Of a stretch of DNA of 64,000 nucleotides, positions 43,161 to 51,796 are shown piece by piece; position 1 is the first letter of the stretch; each line of letters begins with the position of its first letter. The stretch is from NCBI RefSeq assembly GCF_021568285.1, contig NZ_JAKGTQ010000001.1:1178001-1242000 (forward strand), in the 5' to 3' direction. The stretch comes from Rheinheimera sp. UJ63 (GTDB lineage: Bacteria; Pseudomonadota; Gammaproteobacteria; Enterobacterales; Alteromonadaceae). Under the pieces are notes generated by a model that did no database searches, had not been told where the DNA came from, and worked only from the letters and a program-made list of their open reading frames with translations. The position numbers were made by a program, and so were the translations under genes.

Positions 43161-45170
43161 TTATTGGCTGCTGCGACGAGACCGAGTGCTGCCGGCCGCT
43201 TTTTTGGTTGCGGTTGTTTTACTTGCTGCTTTACTGCTGGTTTTCTTGGCGGCAAATTTAGCCCGACCGGTTTTACTGCGGCTAAAGCGGTTTTGACCCA
43301 GCCCTTTTAATCCCGAAAACTGCCCTTGTTGCTGGCTAACTTCGCTAATGAGCTCGACTAAGCCATGCTGTAACGGTTGCATAAACTGGTCGTATCGCAA
43401 GCGTTTTTCACAAATCGCTTCAAGCTGCGCTTCCCAGTGTGCCGTCATATCGGGCACCACCATGCGCTGCGGCAAACTTTGAATTAATTGCCGGCCAATG
43501 GGTGTGGCGTGGATCTCTTTACCTTGTTTCGTTAAAAACTGTCGTTTAAACAGCAATTCAATAATGCCCGCTCGCGTAGCTTCAGTGCCTAAACCGTCAG
43601 TATCGCGTAGCACTTTTTTTATTTCTGGGTCGGTAACATAACGTGCGATGCCGGTCATGGCGGCCAGTAAGCTAGCGTCGGTAAAATGCTTCGGCGGGCT
43701 GGTTTGCTTTTCATCCAGTTGCCCTTCAACACAATTAACCTGATCGCCCTGCTGCACTGCCGGCAAGGCTGTACTGAATTCATTCGCCTCTTCGTCAGCT
43801 GTACCGGAACGTGCAAGTAAGGCTTTCCAGCCCAGATCGACGGTCGATTTTTGCTTGGCGACAAACAACCCCCCGGCGACTTCAGTATCAATTTGATGTT
43901 CGCTATAACGAAACGCCGGATAAAACTGCATTAAATATTGTCGGGCAATTAACTCATAAATGTGTCGCTCATCTAGCGAAAGACGCTGCACATCCAGCAC
44001 CCGCTCGGTAGGGATAATGGCATGGTGCGCCCCTACCTTGCTGTCATTCCAGGCCTTACTTTTTAAGTTTAAATCTGCTGTTTTCACGGCCTGACTTAAT
44101 TGCGAACTACTGCTGGCAATCGCTTGGCTTACCTTTTGCCGCTCAGCAAAGTGACCCGCCGGTAAATAACGACAATCAGAACGCGGATAGGTAATTAACT
44201 TATGGCGTTCATACAATTGCTGACAAATATCTAAGGTTTTTTGCGCGTTTAAATTAAAGCGTTTAGACGCATCAATTTGTAATGAGGATAAATTATAAGG
44301 CAAGGGTGCAGCCTGGCTTTTTTGTTCGCGTTTCACGGCTTTAACTTGGCCCGTTTGACCCCTAACCTTTGCTAACACGGTTTCGGCTAACTTTTTCAGT
44401 AATACCCGGCCATCTTCATCCATGTAAGGCTCACAGGCGGCACTCGGTTGCCACTTTGCCTTAAATTGCTCACCACTGCAGGTGTGCAGCGTTACCCACA
44501 CCTCATAAAAGGGTTTCGTTACAAAGTGTTCAATCTCTAGATCGCGGTGCACCACTAACCCCAACACCGGCGTTTGCACACGGCCGATCGACAACACGCC
44601 CTGATAACCATGCTCTTGGCCAAGCAAGGTGCATAGCCGTGTCATATTGATACCATACAACCAATCGGCCCTTGCCCGCGCTAAGGCTGAAGTGGCTAGC
44701 GGGATAAAATCACTGTTTTGGCGCAAATCCTTTAAGGCTTTGCTGATCGCCGCCGGATTCATGTCATTCACTAAACAGCGTTTGGTGGCCGCACGCTTGG
44801 CTTGACTGATCCCCGCATAATTAATCACTTCATCCACCAAAATTTGCCCGACACGATCCGGATCGCCCATATTCACTAACACATCGGCTTCTTTGATCAG
44901 CTTTTTAACCACATTGAATTGCTGGCGGGTTTGCGACTTAACGTGTTGTTTCCATTCTATTGGAATAATTGGCAGGTGGGCTTTGCGCCAACTTTTGTAA
45001 TCGGCGTTGTAGGCTTCAGGTTCTGCCTGTTCCAGTAAATGACCAATACACCAAGTCACCACATCGCCATTGGCGGCTTTAATAAAGCCATCGCCTTTTT
45101 GCTGTGGTTTGGGGAGCACATCGGCTACGGCACGGCCAACGCTGGGCTTTTCTGCAATGTATAAAATCAT
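43161..45170 (-). CDS. topB: DNA topoisomerase III
   Basis: Type IA topoisomerase that decatenates DNA. The 669-residue product begins ILYIAEKPSVGRAVADVLP (Toprim domain, with MGDPDRVGQILVDEV), has ARARADWLYGINMTRLCT and the active-site tyrosine in LITYPRSDCRYLP, then the C-terminal toroid. The last 40 residues are a Lys/Ala/Thr/Ser-rich basic tail. Start is the ATG at 45170; the GTG at 45182 adds residues not seen in TopB. Length is near E. coli TopB (653). It lies between a ParA-like pair and a KfrA-like gene. Confidence 0.95.
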   Translation of the reverse strand: MILYIAEKPSVGRAVADVLPKPQQKGDGFIKAANGDVVTWCIGHLLEQAEPEAYNADYKSWRKAHLPIIPIEWKQHVKSQTRQQFNVVKKLIKEADVLVNMGDPDRVGQILVDEVINYAGISQAKRAATKRCLVNDMNPAAISKALKDLRQNSDFIPLATSALARARADWLYGINMTRLCTLLGQEHGYQGVLSIGRVQTPVLGLVVHRDLEIEHFVTKPFYEVWVTLHTCSGEQFKAKWQPSAACEPYMDEDGRVLLKKLAETVLAKVRGQTGQVKAVKREQKSQAAPLPYNLSSLQIDASKRFNLNAQKTLDICQQLYERHKLITYPRSDCRYLPAGHFAERQKVSQAIASSSSQLSQAVKTADLNLKSKAWNDSKVGAHHAIIPTERVLDVQRLSLDERHIYELIARQYLMQFYPAFRYSEHQIDTEVAGGLFVAKQKSTVDLGWKALLARSGTADEEANEFSTALPAVQQGDQVNCVEGQLDEKQTSPPKHFTDASLLAAMTGIARYVTDPEIKKVLRDTDGLGTEATRAGIIELLFKRQFLTKQGKEIHATPIGRQLIQSLPQRMVVPDMTAHWEAQLEAICEKRLRYDQFMQPLQHGLVELISEVSQQQGQFSGLKGLGQNRFSRSKTGRAKFAAKKTSSKAASKTTATKKAAGSTRSRRSSQ

Positions 45171-45481
45171 CAGACAAAACACTGTACAAATAATCAGTTA
45201 ATTTACCTTGCCTAACATTAAATAGCAAAAACTTGTGACACTGGCTAATACCTAAGGATTATATTGATGTTTAAAACCACAATTGGAACCGCTAACTTAA
45301 CTCGCCAAATAAAAATTAAAATTAATCATTTCAATTACTTATATACATTAATGTTTAAAAAACAATCGCAGCATAATTATTGAGTAGATCGACATTGCTG
45401 ACAACTTGGCTATTTTCTAAGCTGTAAATATGGGTTCCTTGCCTACTCTGGTTTTGTTGCTTCGCTATGAGGGCGTAGAAA

Positions 45482-47287
45482 ATGTCGCAATATACTGATG
45501 TAAAAAGAATTTGTGATGATCTAGAAAGTACCGGTAAAACCGTATCGCTAGATTATGTCTTATCTAAAGTGTCTGACGCACAAGCAACGGTGATCGCACA
45601 CTATAAAAAGTGGCGATACGAGCAAGCTCAACAGCGACAGCTTGAGCAAGCGCCATTACTCAGTGACGATTTTATGCAAGCGTTTCTGCGTGAAACCGAG
45701 CGACAAGGCGCACAACAAACGGCGTCGCTGCAAAAACAATTAGCCGAAGCGCTGCAAGGTGAAGTGATCGCGGTTGAGCACTTACAACAGGCACAGCAGC
45801 AATGGCAGCAGTTGGCACAGCGTAAAACGGCTTTAGAGCAAACATTGTACAGCCAACAACAGAAACTGACCACACAGGCAGAACACTTTGCCAGCTTGCA
45901 GCAAGAGCGCACCGCTTTGCAACAACAACTGGGCCAGTTAGAACAACAACTGAACAAGGCAACGGAGCAACTAACCGCCAGCCAAGCGGCCGTGGCCGCC
46001 GCCAATGTTCAAGCCTCTGAGCAAGCATCCGCTCTCGCTTCACAGCAAGCACAGCTTAACGACACCGAGCAGCAATTGTCTGAGTTACAACAACAGTATC
46101 AACAACAACAGCAGTTAATTGCTCAATTAGAGGAAAAGCAGGCGGCACAGCAACAACTGGCTGAGCAATTAAGCACGGCTCAAATGCAACTCGACGCACT
46201 TGAAACAACGTTGCAGCAGACTAAAAGTGCACAGCAAGACACCGAGCAAGCGTTAAGTGCAGCGCAAAACACCGTGGCGCAGTATCAACAAGAGCAACAG
46301 CATTTTTCTGAGCTACAGGCCGAGTATGATGCCTTACAACAAAGGTTGACAGAGCAGCAACGCCAACACTTTGAAATGAAAAAACAGATCCATCAGCAAC
46401 TGGCCGAATATTCCGAGCAATGCGCTGAACTCAGCTCTGAGCGCGATACGCTGTTGAGTCAGTTACGCCGTCAAAAAACCTCAGCAGAGCCCGCTGCATC
46501 AGCCGACAGCGTTCAGTTACAGCAAGAATTACAACAACTGCAGCAACAGCACCAAGACTTACTGCAACAACTGGCCACAACACAACACAGTGCCACCGAA
46601 CAGGCCACGGCTACAGAAAACCTTCAGTTACAGCAAGAATTGCAACAACTGCAGCAACAACACCAAGACTTACTGCAACAACTGGCCACGCCACAGCACA
46701 GTGCCGCCGAGCAAGCCACGGCAACAGAAAACCTTCAGTTACAGCAAGAATTGCAACAACTGCAGCAACAGCACCAAGACTTACTGCAACAACTGGCCAC
46801 GCCACAACACAGTGCCACCGAGCAGGTAGTGCAAAGCGAGCAACTCAGTGCGTTAACAGCAGAGCGGGATGAGGCGCTCGCCATTAATGCAGCACAAGCG
46901 GATCAACTGCATAACGTGCAACACGAATTAGCCGAATTAAAAGCCTTGTTGCAACCGAATAACCCTGAACAATGCGACAATGTGGAACAATTACGCGCTC
47001 ATTTAGCATTGTTGAAACATCAAAATAGCATTACCTCGCAACATCAGGCCGAGCAACGCGAGACGATCAAACAATTACGGGAAGAATTAGCACAACAGCG
47101 CGAGGCGGTGCAGCAAATTCAACTAGAACGCTTTCAATTTAATAAACAGAAAGTGCAATTTGAAGAACAAGTGAGTTTTGTGAAGAGCAATTCAGCCGCG
47201 ACCATCGAGCGTTTAACACGCTATCGTGAACAAGCACAGGAACGAATTGCGCAACTAGAACGGAAACTTCAGGAGTGTGGCTGTTAA
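45482..47287 (+). CDS. KfrA-type DNA-binding protein with long glutamine-rich coiled coil
   Basis: A 601-residue protein with a KfrA-like N-terminal DNA-binding domain (about 5-100; DVKRICDDLESTGKTVSLDYVLSKV) followed by a nearly continuous coiled coil rich in Gln, Glu, Leu and Ala. Residues about 345-450 contain three near-identical 37-residue units. In IncP plasmids KfrA is an autorepressor and architectural protein; chromosomal homologues are common but uncharacterised. GAGG precedes the ATG. It is divergent from topB across 311 AT-rich bp, in which ATTGATGTTTAAAA (45263-45276) and ATTAATGTTTAAAA (45347-45360) form a near-repeat that could be an operator. Confidence 0.82.
   Translation: MSQYTDVKRICDDLESTGKTVSLDYVLSKVSDAQATVIAHYKKWRYEQAQQRQLEQAPLLSDDFMQAFLRETERQGAQQTASLQKQLAEALQGEVIAVEHLQQAQQQWQQLAQRKTALEQTLYSQQQKLTTQAEHFASLQQERTALQQQLGQLEQQLNKATEQLTASQAAVAAANVQASEQASALASQQAQLNDTEQQLSELQQQYQQQQQLIAQLEEKQAAQQQLAEQLSTAQMQLDALETTLQQTKSAQQDTEQALSAAQNTVAQYQQEQQHFSELQAEYDALQQRLTEQQRQHFEMKKQIHQQLAEYSEQCAELSSERDTLLSQLRRQKTSAEPAASADSVQLQQELQQLQQQHQDLLQQLATTQHSATEQATATENLQLQQELQQLQQQHQDLLQQLATPQHSAAEQATATENLQLQQELQQLQQQHQDLLQQLATPQHSATEQVVQSEQLSALTAERDEALAINAAQADQLHNVQHELAELKALLQPNNPEQCDNVEQLRAHLALLKHQNSITSQHQAEQRETIKQLREELAQQREAVQQIQLERFQFNKQKVQFEEQVSFVKSNSAATIERLTRYREQAQERIAQLERKLQECGC
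46514..46824 (+). repeat. In-frame 111-bp tandem repeat in the KfrA-like gene
   Basis: Units begin at 46514, 46625 and 46736, exactly 111 bp (37 codons) apart; the third is incomplete. Each codes LQLQQELQQLQQQHQDLLQQ plus an ALA/THR-rich spacer. Near-identity at the DNA level points to recent expansion or homogenisation; copy number may vary between strains. Confidence 0.92.
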
Positions 47288-47310
47288 GCGGCGGTGTTTA
47301 GCAACGTCAT

Positions 47311-47817
47311 TTAAGCTGTTGGTAATGCTCGTTGATATAACCAACCGGTCTGTTCAGGCGTTAAACTAAAGGGGCTATGGTAAGCAAAACCCAACTTGTG
47401 CAACAGGGCCTGCGAAGCCGTATTATCTTCATTAACAATGGCATACAACGATGGTATCCGTAGCGTAACCGCCCACTGCAACACGGCCTTGGCAGCTTCA
47501 TAAGCAAAACCTTGTTGCTGATAAGGTTCGAGCAAGGCATAGCCAAGATCGGGCGCATCAAGCTGTTCGCGCTGCAATAAACCACAGATACCAATTAACT
47601 GTTTGGTGGCGGTGTGCTCCATTGCCCGCAAGCCAAAACCGTATTGTTGATAACTTTTCAACGGCCCTTGTTGCAAATGCTGCTCAGCGCCAGCCAAATC
47701 GCGTACCCCACGATCGCCAATATGTTGCACAAAGCCCGGATCATTTAATAACGTCAGCATAAAAGGTGCATCAGCAAGTGTCAGTGGCCGCAGTGTCAAA
47801 CGATGTGTGTAAATCAC
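47311..47817 (-). CDS. GNAT family N-acetyltransferase (RimJ/RimL-like)
   Basis: A 168-residue acetyltransferase. Features are THRLTLRPLTLADAPFMLTLLNDPGFVQHIG, the acetyl-CoA loop LEPYQQQGFAYEAAKAVLQWA and NEDNTASQALLHKLGF, the standard order of the Acetyltransf_3 group that acetylates amines or N-terminal residues. The start is GTG at 47817, which overlaps the kinase stop as GTGA and has GGAGG 6 nt upstream; a TTG at 47823 would abut that Shine-Dalgarno. Substrate unknown. It is coupled to the kinase gene upstream. Confidence 0.88.
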   Translation of the reverse strand: MIYTHRLTLRPLTLADAPFMLTLLNDPGFVQHIGDRGVRDLAGAEQHLQQGPLKSYQQYGFGLRAMEHTATKQLIGICGLLQREQLDAPDLGYALLEPYQQQGFAYEAAKAVLQWAVTLRIPSLYAIVNEDNTASQALLHKLGFAYHSPFSLTPEQTGWLYQRALPTA

Positions 47818-48644
47818 CCACAACCTCCAGGGCTGAGCAACGGTTGCTGTGCCTCATTTAGTACAATAGTGTAATTTGCTCGTGTCGGCAACTGCTGCCA
47901 ACTGGCTTGCGTCAGCCGCTGAAAGGGCAACATAAAAGCAGCCAATTCAGTAGCCGACATACCTTTACCTCGTTGCAGCCATAATTGCTGCTCTTGCTGA
48001 GCTCGCCAACGACAAACACTGGACCAATCAGGCGCTTTTAACCAAATCAGTGGCTGTAGGAAAGCCCATAACTCGGCATAACTACCCGCCAGTTGCTGAT
48101 TAACATAACTACGCCACACGCCCTTAGCGTCGGCAGCGGCTTCAAAATCATTTACAGGCTGCGCCAACACCTCAGCAGCTTCGGCTGCCACACCTAAACA
48201 CCAGCCTTCAACAATCAGCACATCAAGCTGTTGTTTGGGTAAGTTAGCTAGCCGATCGTCCATCGCCTTATCAAATTGTGGCAATGCTACAGCCTGCCCA
48301 GCGAGCACCGCTTGCACATCCGCTAATGCTTTATGGATGTCATGTGTGCCGGGTACTCCACGTTGGGCCAACAGCGGATGCACTTGCGCGGCTAACTGTT
48401 GCCGAGCAGGTTGCGACAAATAGTAATCGTCTAGCGACACGGTGGCGGCCGAAATACCCTGCTGTTGCAGCAAGCCGCACAGCAATTTGGCTAAGGTGCT
48501 TTTACCGCTGCCTTGCGCACCGCTAATACCCAGTACTAAAGGCCGTGCCAACGGTATGATTTGCTGCAGTAACAATTGTAAAACTTGCCGATAAGCCGGT
48601 TGCGTGGCCACAGGTAGTTGTTTGAGAAGGGCAGAAACATCCAT
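47814..48644 (-). CDS. P-loop kinase of the D-glycerate 3-kinase (GLYK-like) family
   Basis: A 276-residue kinase likely to phosphorylate glycerate or a similar small molecule. Features are Walker A GISGAQGSGKSTLAKLL (about 40-55), SLDDYYLS, the GLYK signature RGVPGTHDI followed by LPQFDKAMDDR, and VLIVEGWCLGV as Walker B region. These match plant/cyanobacterial GLYK and E. coli-type putative kinases of that group. ATG 48644 is used; GTG 48647 is immediately upstream. The GNAT gene starts at its stop codon. Confidence 0.82.
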   Translation of the reverse strand: MDVSALLKQLPVATQPAYRQVLQLLLQQIIPLARPLVLGISGAQGSGKSTLAKLLCGLLQQQGISAATVSLDDYYLSQPARQQLAAQVHPLLAQRGVPGTHDIHKALADVQAVLAGQAVALPQFDKAMDDRLANLPKQQLDVLIVEGWCLGVAAEAAEVLAQPVNDFEAAADAKGVWRSYVNQQLAGSYAELWAFLQPLIWLKAPDWSSVCRWRAQQEQQLWLQRGKGMSATELAAFMLPFQRLTQASWQQLPTRANYTIVLNEAQQPLLSPGGCG

Positions 48645-48740
48645 CACGTTAAGCCTGCTGTTAATAGCGCGAGGAAGAGATAAAAAGTGGTTTAAGGCCG
48701 CAACCCTTTTTAGGTAAACGGCCTGACGAGCTTAACGCAC

Positions 48741-49520
48741 TCAGCTACGACGAGCTTGATGCAAACGTAAAATAGCTAAAGGTAATAATAACAACACGAG
48801 CCAATTAACAGAGCCCGAGCCTGAATCGCCTTCTGCAGCGCCATTACTTGCTAAAGTATTGGCTACAGGGTTTAAACCGGCAGCAGTGTTAACTCGAGCA
48901 TCAATCACAAACACACTTTCAATTAGCACCAAGTTGTCAGCCGTTAGGGCTTTACCAGCGGCAAAATCGGCTGACGTATAATTACGCAGTGGAATGTTGG
49001 TTGCGGCGCCACCAAAATTATAAGTAGGTAATTGTGCCATTTGCTGCAAAATCTCTAAACCTTGCACAGAGATTTGACCAAATACGGTAAAGCCGCCATT
49101 TTGCGCATCTAAGTTGGTTTGGTTATCCACTAAATTGAAAAACCATTGGCTAGTCGCACTATTGGGTTGATCGCCAATTTTAGCCATAGCGATAGTGCCA
49201 CGTCGATTAGACCATTTCGGTTCATTTTGTACTGCAGCCTTAGCCACCACATTCCCAAACGGCACCTGACCGGTGTAAACAAAACCGCCACCTTGCACAA
49301 TAAAGCCCGGCACCAAACGATGCACCACGTTATTATCGTAGCTTTGGTCTTTAACGTAACTTAAAAAGTTTTCTACGGTTTTTGGCGTGGTTTCGTCGAA
49401 CAAGTTGACTTCAAAGTTGCCCAACGACGTATTAAATTGCACGATGGTCGCATGTAACGGCGCCATTAAGGTGCTGCCCACTAACAACGCTGTCGTGGCT
49501 AACAAACGAGATAATTTCAT
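48741..49520 (-). CDS. Exported cyclophilin-type peptidyl-prolyl isomerase with GlyGly-CTERM tail
   Basis: Catalyses proline isomerisation outside the cytoplasm. The 259-residue product has a signal peptide (1-24, LHATI), a cyclophilin domain (about 26-195) with VENFLSYV, NVVHRLVPGFIVQGGGF, NEPKWSNRRGTIAMAK, SQWFFNL and GFTVFGQI, then a spacer and a C-terminal tripartite tail: GDSGSGS, a hydrophobic helix (WLVLLLLPLAILRL) and the basic end HQARRS. That tail is the GlyGly-CTERM/rhombosortase type, which usually marks type II-secreted, surface-anchored proteins. A cyclophilin carrying it is not the common periplasmic PpiA form. Confidence 0.87.
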   Translation of the reverse strand: MKLSRLLATTALLVGSTLMAPLHATIVQFNTSLGNFEVNLFDETTPKTVENFLSYVKDQSYDNNVVHRLVPGFIVQGGGFVYTGQVPFGNVVAKAAVQNEPKWSNRRGTIAMAKIGDQPNSATSQWFFNLVDNQTNLDAQNGGFTVFGQISVQGLEILQQMAQLPTYNFGGAATNIPLRNYTSADFAAGKALTADNLVLIESVFVIDARVNTAAGLNPVANTLASNGAAEGDSGSGSVNWLVLLLLPLAILRLHQARRS

Positions 49521-49707
49521 TAAACTTTCCGGATAGACACAAAAACCTAAGCATACGCTAAAGCGACAAGGCGAGGCCAGTGCCTTTACGTTTAATCGCT
49601 CTTGGCATAAGACTAAAGTGTGCTGCGGCTAACGCCTTGTAACGGTTGTGTTGTTTGGCTAAGCTGTTTTAAAGTTAAGCCTATTATTATTATAAAAAGA
49701 GTTGATG

Positions 49708-51015
49708 ATGCTTAATACCGCTGCGAAACCCTTTGTTCGCTTAGTCGAACGTTATCTACCTGATCCTTATATCTTTGTCTTACTACTCACCATAGTGGTA
49801 TTTGCTGCCGCAGTGCTGTTTGAACAACAGTCGCCACAGCAAGTATTACAACAATGGGGAGATGGCTTTTGGGGCTTACTCAGCTTTGCCATGCAAATGC
49901 TGTTAGTACTGGTTACCGGCTACATGCTGGCCAGTACCCCCTTGGTAAAAGCCATTTTAGATCGCCTAGCTATGCTGGCCAAAACGCCGGGCCAAGCCAT
50001 TGTGTTAGTTAGCGTGATTTCATTATTCGCCAGTTGGCTTAACTGGGGTTTTGGCCTGGTGGTCGGCGCATTATTTGCCAAAGCATTAGCCCGACAAATC
50101 AAAGTGGATTATCGCTTACTGGTGGCCAGTGCTTATTCAGGCTTTATTGTGTGGCATGGTGGTTTAGCCGGTTCGGTACCGCTGACCATTGCAACACCAA
50201 GACATTTTGCCGAAGCGCAAATTGGCTTAATCGCGACCAGTGAGACTATCTTCGCGCACTTTAACTTGATATTGCTGGCCTTGCTATTTGTCGCAGTGCC
50301 GCTGGTAAATTATCTGATGTTACCGTCAGCAAAAGACAGTATCTATGTCGACCCCGCTAAACTCGATGACACGCCTTTACCAGAAATCACCCAGCAGCGC
50401 CCGGCAGATAAACTTGAAAATAGCCTACTGTTAGCTTTGATTGTCGGCTTTGCGGGTGTTGCTTATTTAGTCCAGTATTTTGTCAAAGGCGGTAGCCTTA
50501 ATTTAAACATCGTTAATTACTTATTCCTGTTTTTGGCGATCGTGCTGCATGGCACACCCCGCCGCTTACTGCATAGCTTGCAACAAGCGGTGCAAGGCGG
50601 CGCCGGTATTGTGATCCAATTCCCATTTTACGCTGGCATTATGGCCATTATGATCCAGTCGGGTTTAGCACAGAGCATGTCAGAATGGTTTGTTAGTTTT
50701 GCCAGTGCAGAAAGTTTGCCATTTTTTAGCTTTATCAGTGCCGGTATCGTTAATATTTTTGTGCCCTCTGGTGGGGGGCAGTGGGCGGTACAAGCCCCAG
50801 TAATGTTACCGGCTGCGCTGGAGTTAGGCGCGGATATTAGTCGCGTCGCCATGGCGGTGGCTTGGGGCGATGCCTGGACCAATATGATCCAGCCGTTTTG
50901 GGCCTTGCCTGTGCTGGCTATTGCCGGTTTAAAAGCCAAAGACATCATGGGGTTTTGTTTAATGCAGCTGCTGATCACCGGTGTGATTATTAGCCTGGTA
51001 CTCACCTTTGTTTAA
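49708..51015 (+). CDS. atoE: Short-chain fatty acid transporter, AtoE family
   Basis: Inner-membrane carrier for short-chain fatty acids. The 435-residue protein has about ten or more helices and AtoE hallmarks: RYLPDPYIFVLLLTIVVF, SWLNWGFGLVVGALFAK, WHGGLAGSVPL and FVPSGGGQWAVQAPVMLPAA. E. coli AtoE has 440 residues. Start choice among TTG 49702, ATG 49705 and ATG 49708: AAGAG ends at 49701, giving the usual spacing only to 49708. The stop is 4 nt from that of the convergent LytTR regulator. No ato degradation genes are adjacent. Confidence 0.88.
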   Translation: MLNTAAKPFVRLVERYLPDPYIFVLLLTIVVFAAAVLFEQQSPQQVLQQWGDGFWGLLSFAMQMLLVLVTGYMLASTPLVKAILDRLAMLAKTPGQAIVLVSVISLFASWLNWGFGLVVGALFAKALARQIKVDYRLLVASAYSGFIVWHGGLAGSVPLTIATPRHFAEAQIGLIATSETIFAHFNLILLALLFVAVPLVNYLMLPSAKDSIYVDPAKLDDTPLPEITQQRPADKLENSLLLALIVGFAGVAYLVQYFVKGGSLNLNIVNYLFLFLAIVLHGTPRRLLHSLQQAVQGGAGIVIQFPFYAGIMAIMIQSGLAQSMSEWFVSFASAESLPFFSFISAGIVNIFVPSGGGQWAVQAPVMLPAALELGADISRVAMAVAWGDAWTNMIQPFWALPVLAIAGLKAKDIMGFCLMQLLITGVIISLVLTFV

Positions 51016-51019
51016 GTAA

Positions 51020-51796
51020 CTAAATACCCAACCAGCGACTAAACTCGCTGGTGCGGCTTTGGCTGGTTTTTAACTGCACGCCGGAGCGTAAAAAGACCGT
51101 GAGCGTATTTTTACAAAAGCGCTCTAACCGCTCAATGTAATGCGTTTGCACTAATTCGCTGCGATTAATTCGAAAAAAACGTTGCGGATCTAAAATCGCC
51201 TCTACCGCTTGCAAGCTCGTGTAAGGCAAATAATGCCGCTTTCCTGCGGCATCAAACGCCATAATCAGGCCACCATCAGCTTGGATATAACTGATATCGG
51301 CTATCTGCAAAAAGTAAATCTGTTGCTGCTGCCGTATCGCTATGCGCGTGGCATAACTGGCCACGGCAGGGGTTGCGGACAACTGCGCTAACAAGGTAGT
51401 CAGCTTGGAGAGATCAGGCTGCGCAGTAACGGTTTTGGCACTTAATAAGCGAAATTTCTGCCAAGCCTGCAACAGCTTTTCACTGTTATAGGGTTTAAGT
51501 AAATAGGAAATGCCCTGACTATCAAAAGCCGACAGCATAAATTGATCATAAGCGGTAATAAAAATCAGCGGGCAGCAGGGCGGAATTTGTTGATAAGTGG
51601 TCAGCACATTGCCATCCGCCAGCTCGATATCAGAAAAAATCAGATCAACAGCCTGGCCGCTCGTTAAAAAGGCGGCCGTTTCTTTTATTGTCGCCAGTTC
51701 AGCGACGACTTCCATCGGATCGGGTAATTCAGCAATCAAACGTCGCAACTTGCTGCGCGCCAATGGCTCATCTTCCACAATGGCGACTTTAAACAC
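51020..51796 (-). CDS. LytTR-family response regulator
   Basis: A 258-residue two-component regulator. The receiver domain (about 1-120) has VEDEPLARSKLRR, the phosphoacceptor aspartate in VDLIFSDIELADG, and KPY at 102. The C-terminal LytTR DNA-binding domain (about 150-255) shows YIQADGGLIMAF, LPYTSLQAVEAIL and FFRINRSELVQTHYIERL. Start is GTG at 51796 with GAGGAG about 7 nt before it, overlapping the kinase stop by 8 nt. Its target is unknown; the convergent atoE gene is one candidate. Confidence 0.9.
   Translation of the reverse strand: MFKVAIVEDEPLARSKLRRLIAELPDPMEVVAELATIKETAAFLTSGQAVDLIFSDIELADGNVLTTYQQIPPCCPLIFITAYDQFMLSAFDSQGISYLLKPYNSEKLLQAWQKFRLLSAKTVTAQPDLSKLTTLLAQLSATPAVASYATRIAIRQQQQIYFLQIADISYIQADGGLIMAFDAAGKRHYLPYTSLQAVEAILDPQRFFRINRSELVQTHYIERLERFCKNTLTVFLRSGVQLKTSQSRTSEFSRWLGI

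Noticed and set aside
45628..46052. Cys-rich antisense ORFs in the KfrA-like gene
   Set aside because: Mirror of CAG/CAA repeats; no start signals or family similarity.
46510..46830. CRISPR-like array
   Set aside because: The repeats are in-frame coding units of 111 bp without spacers.
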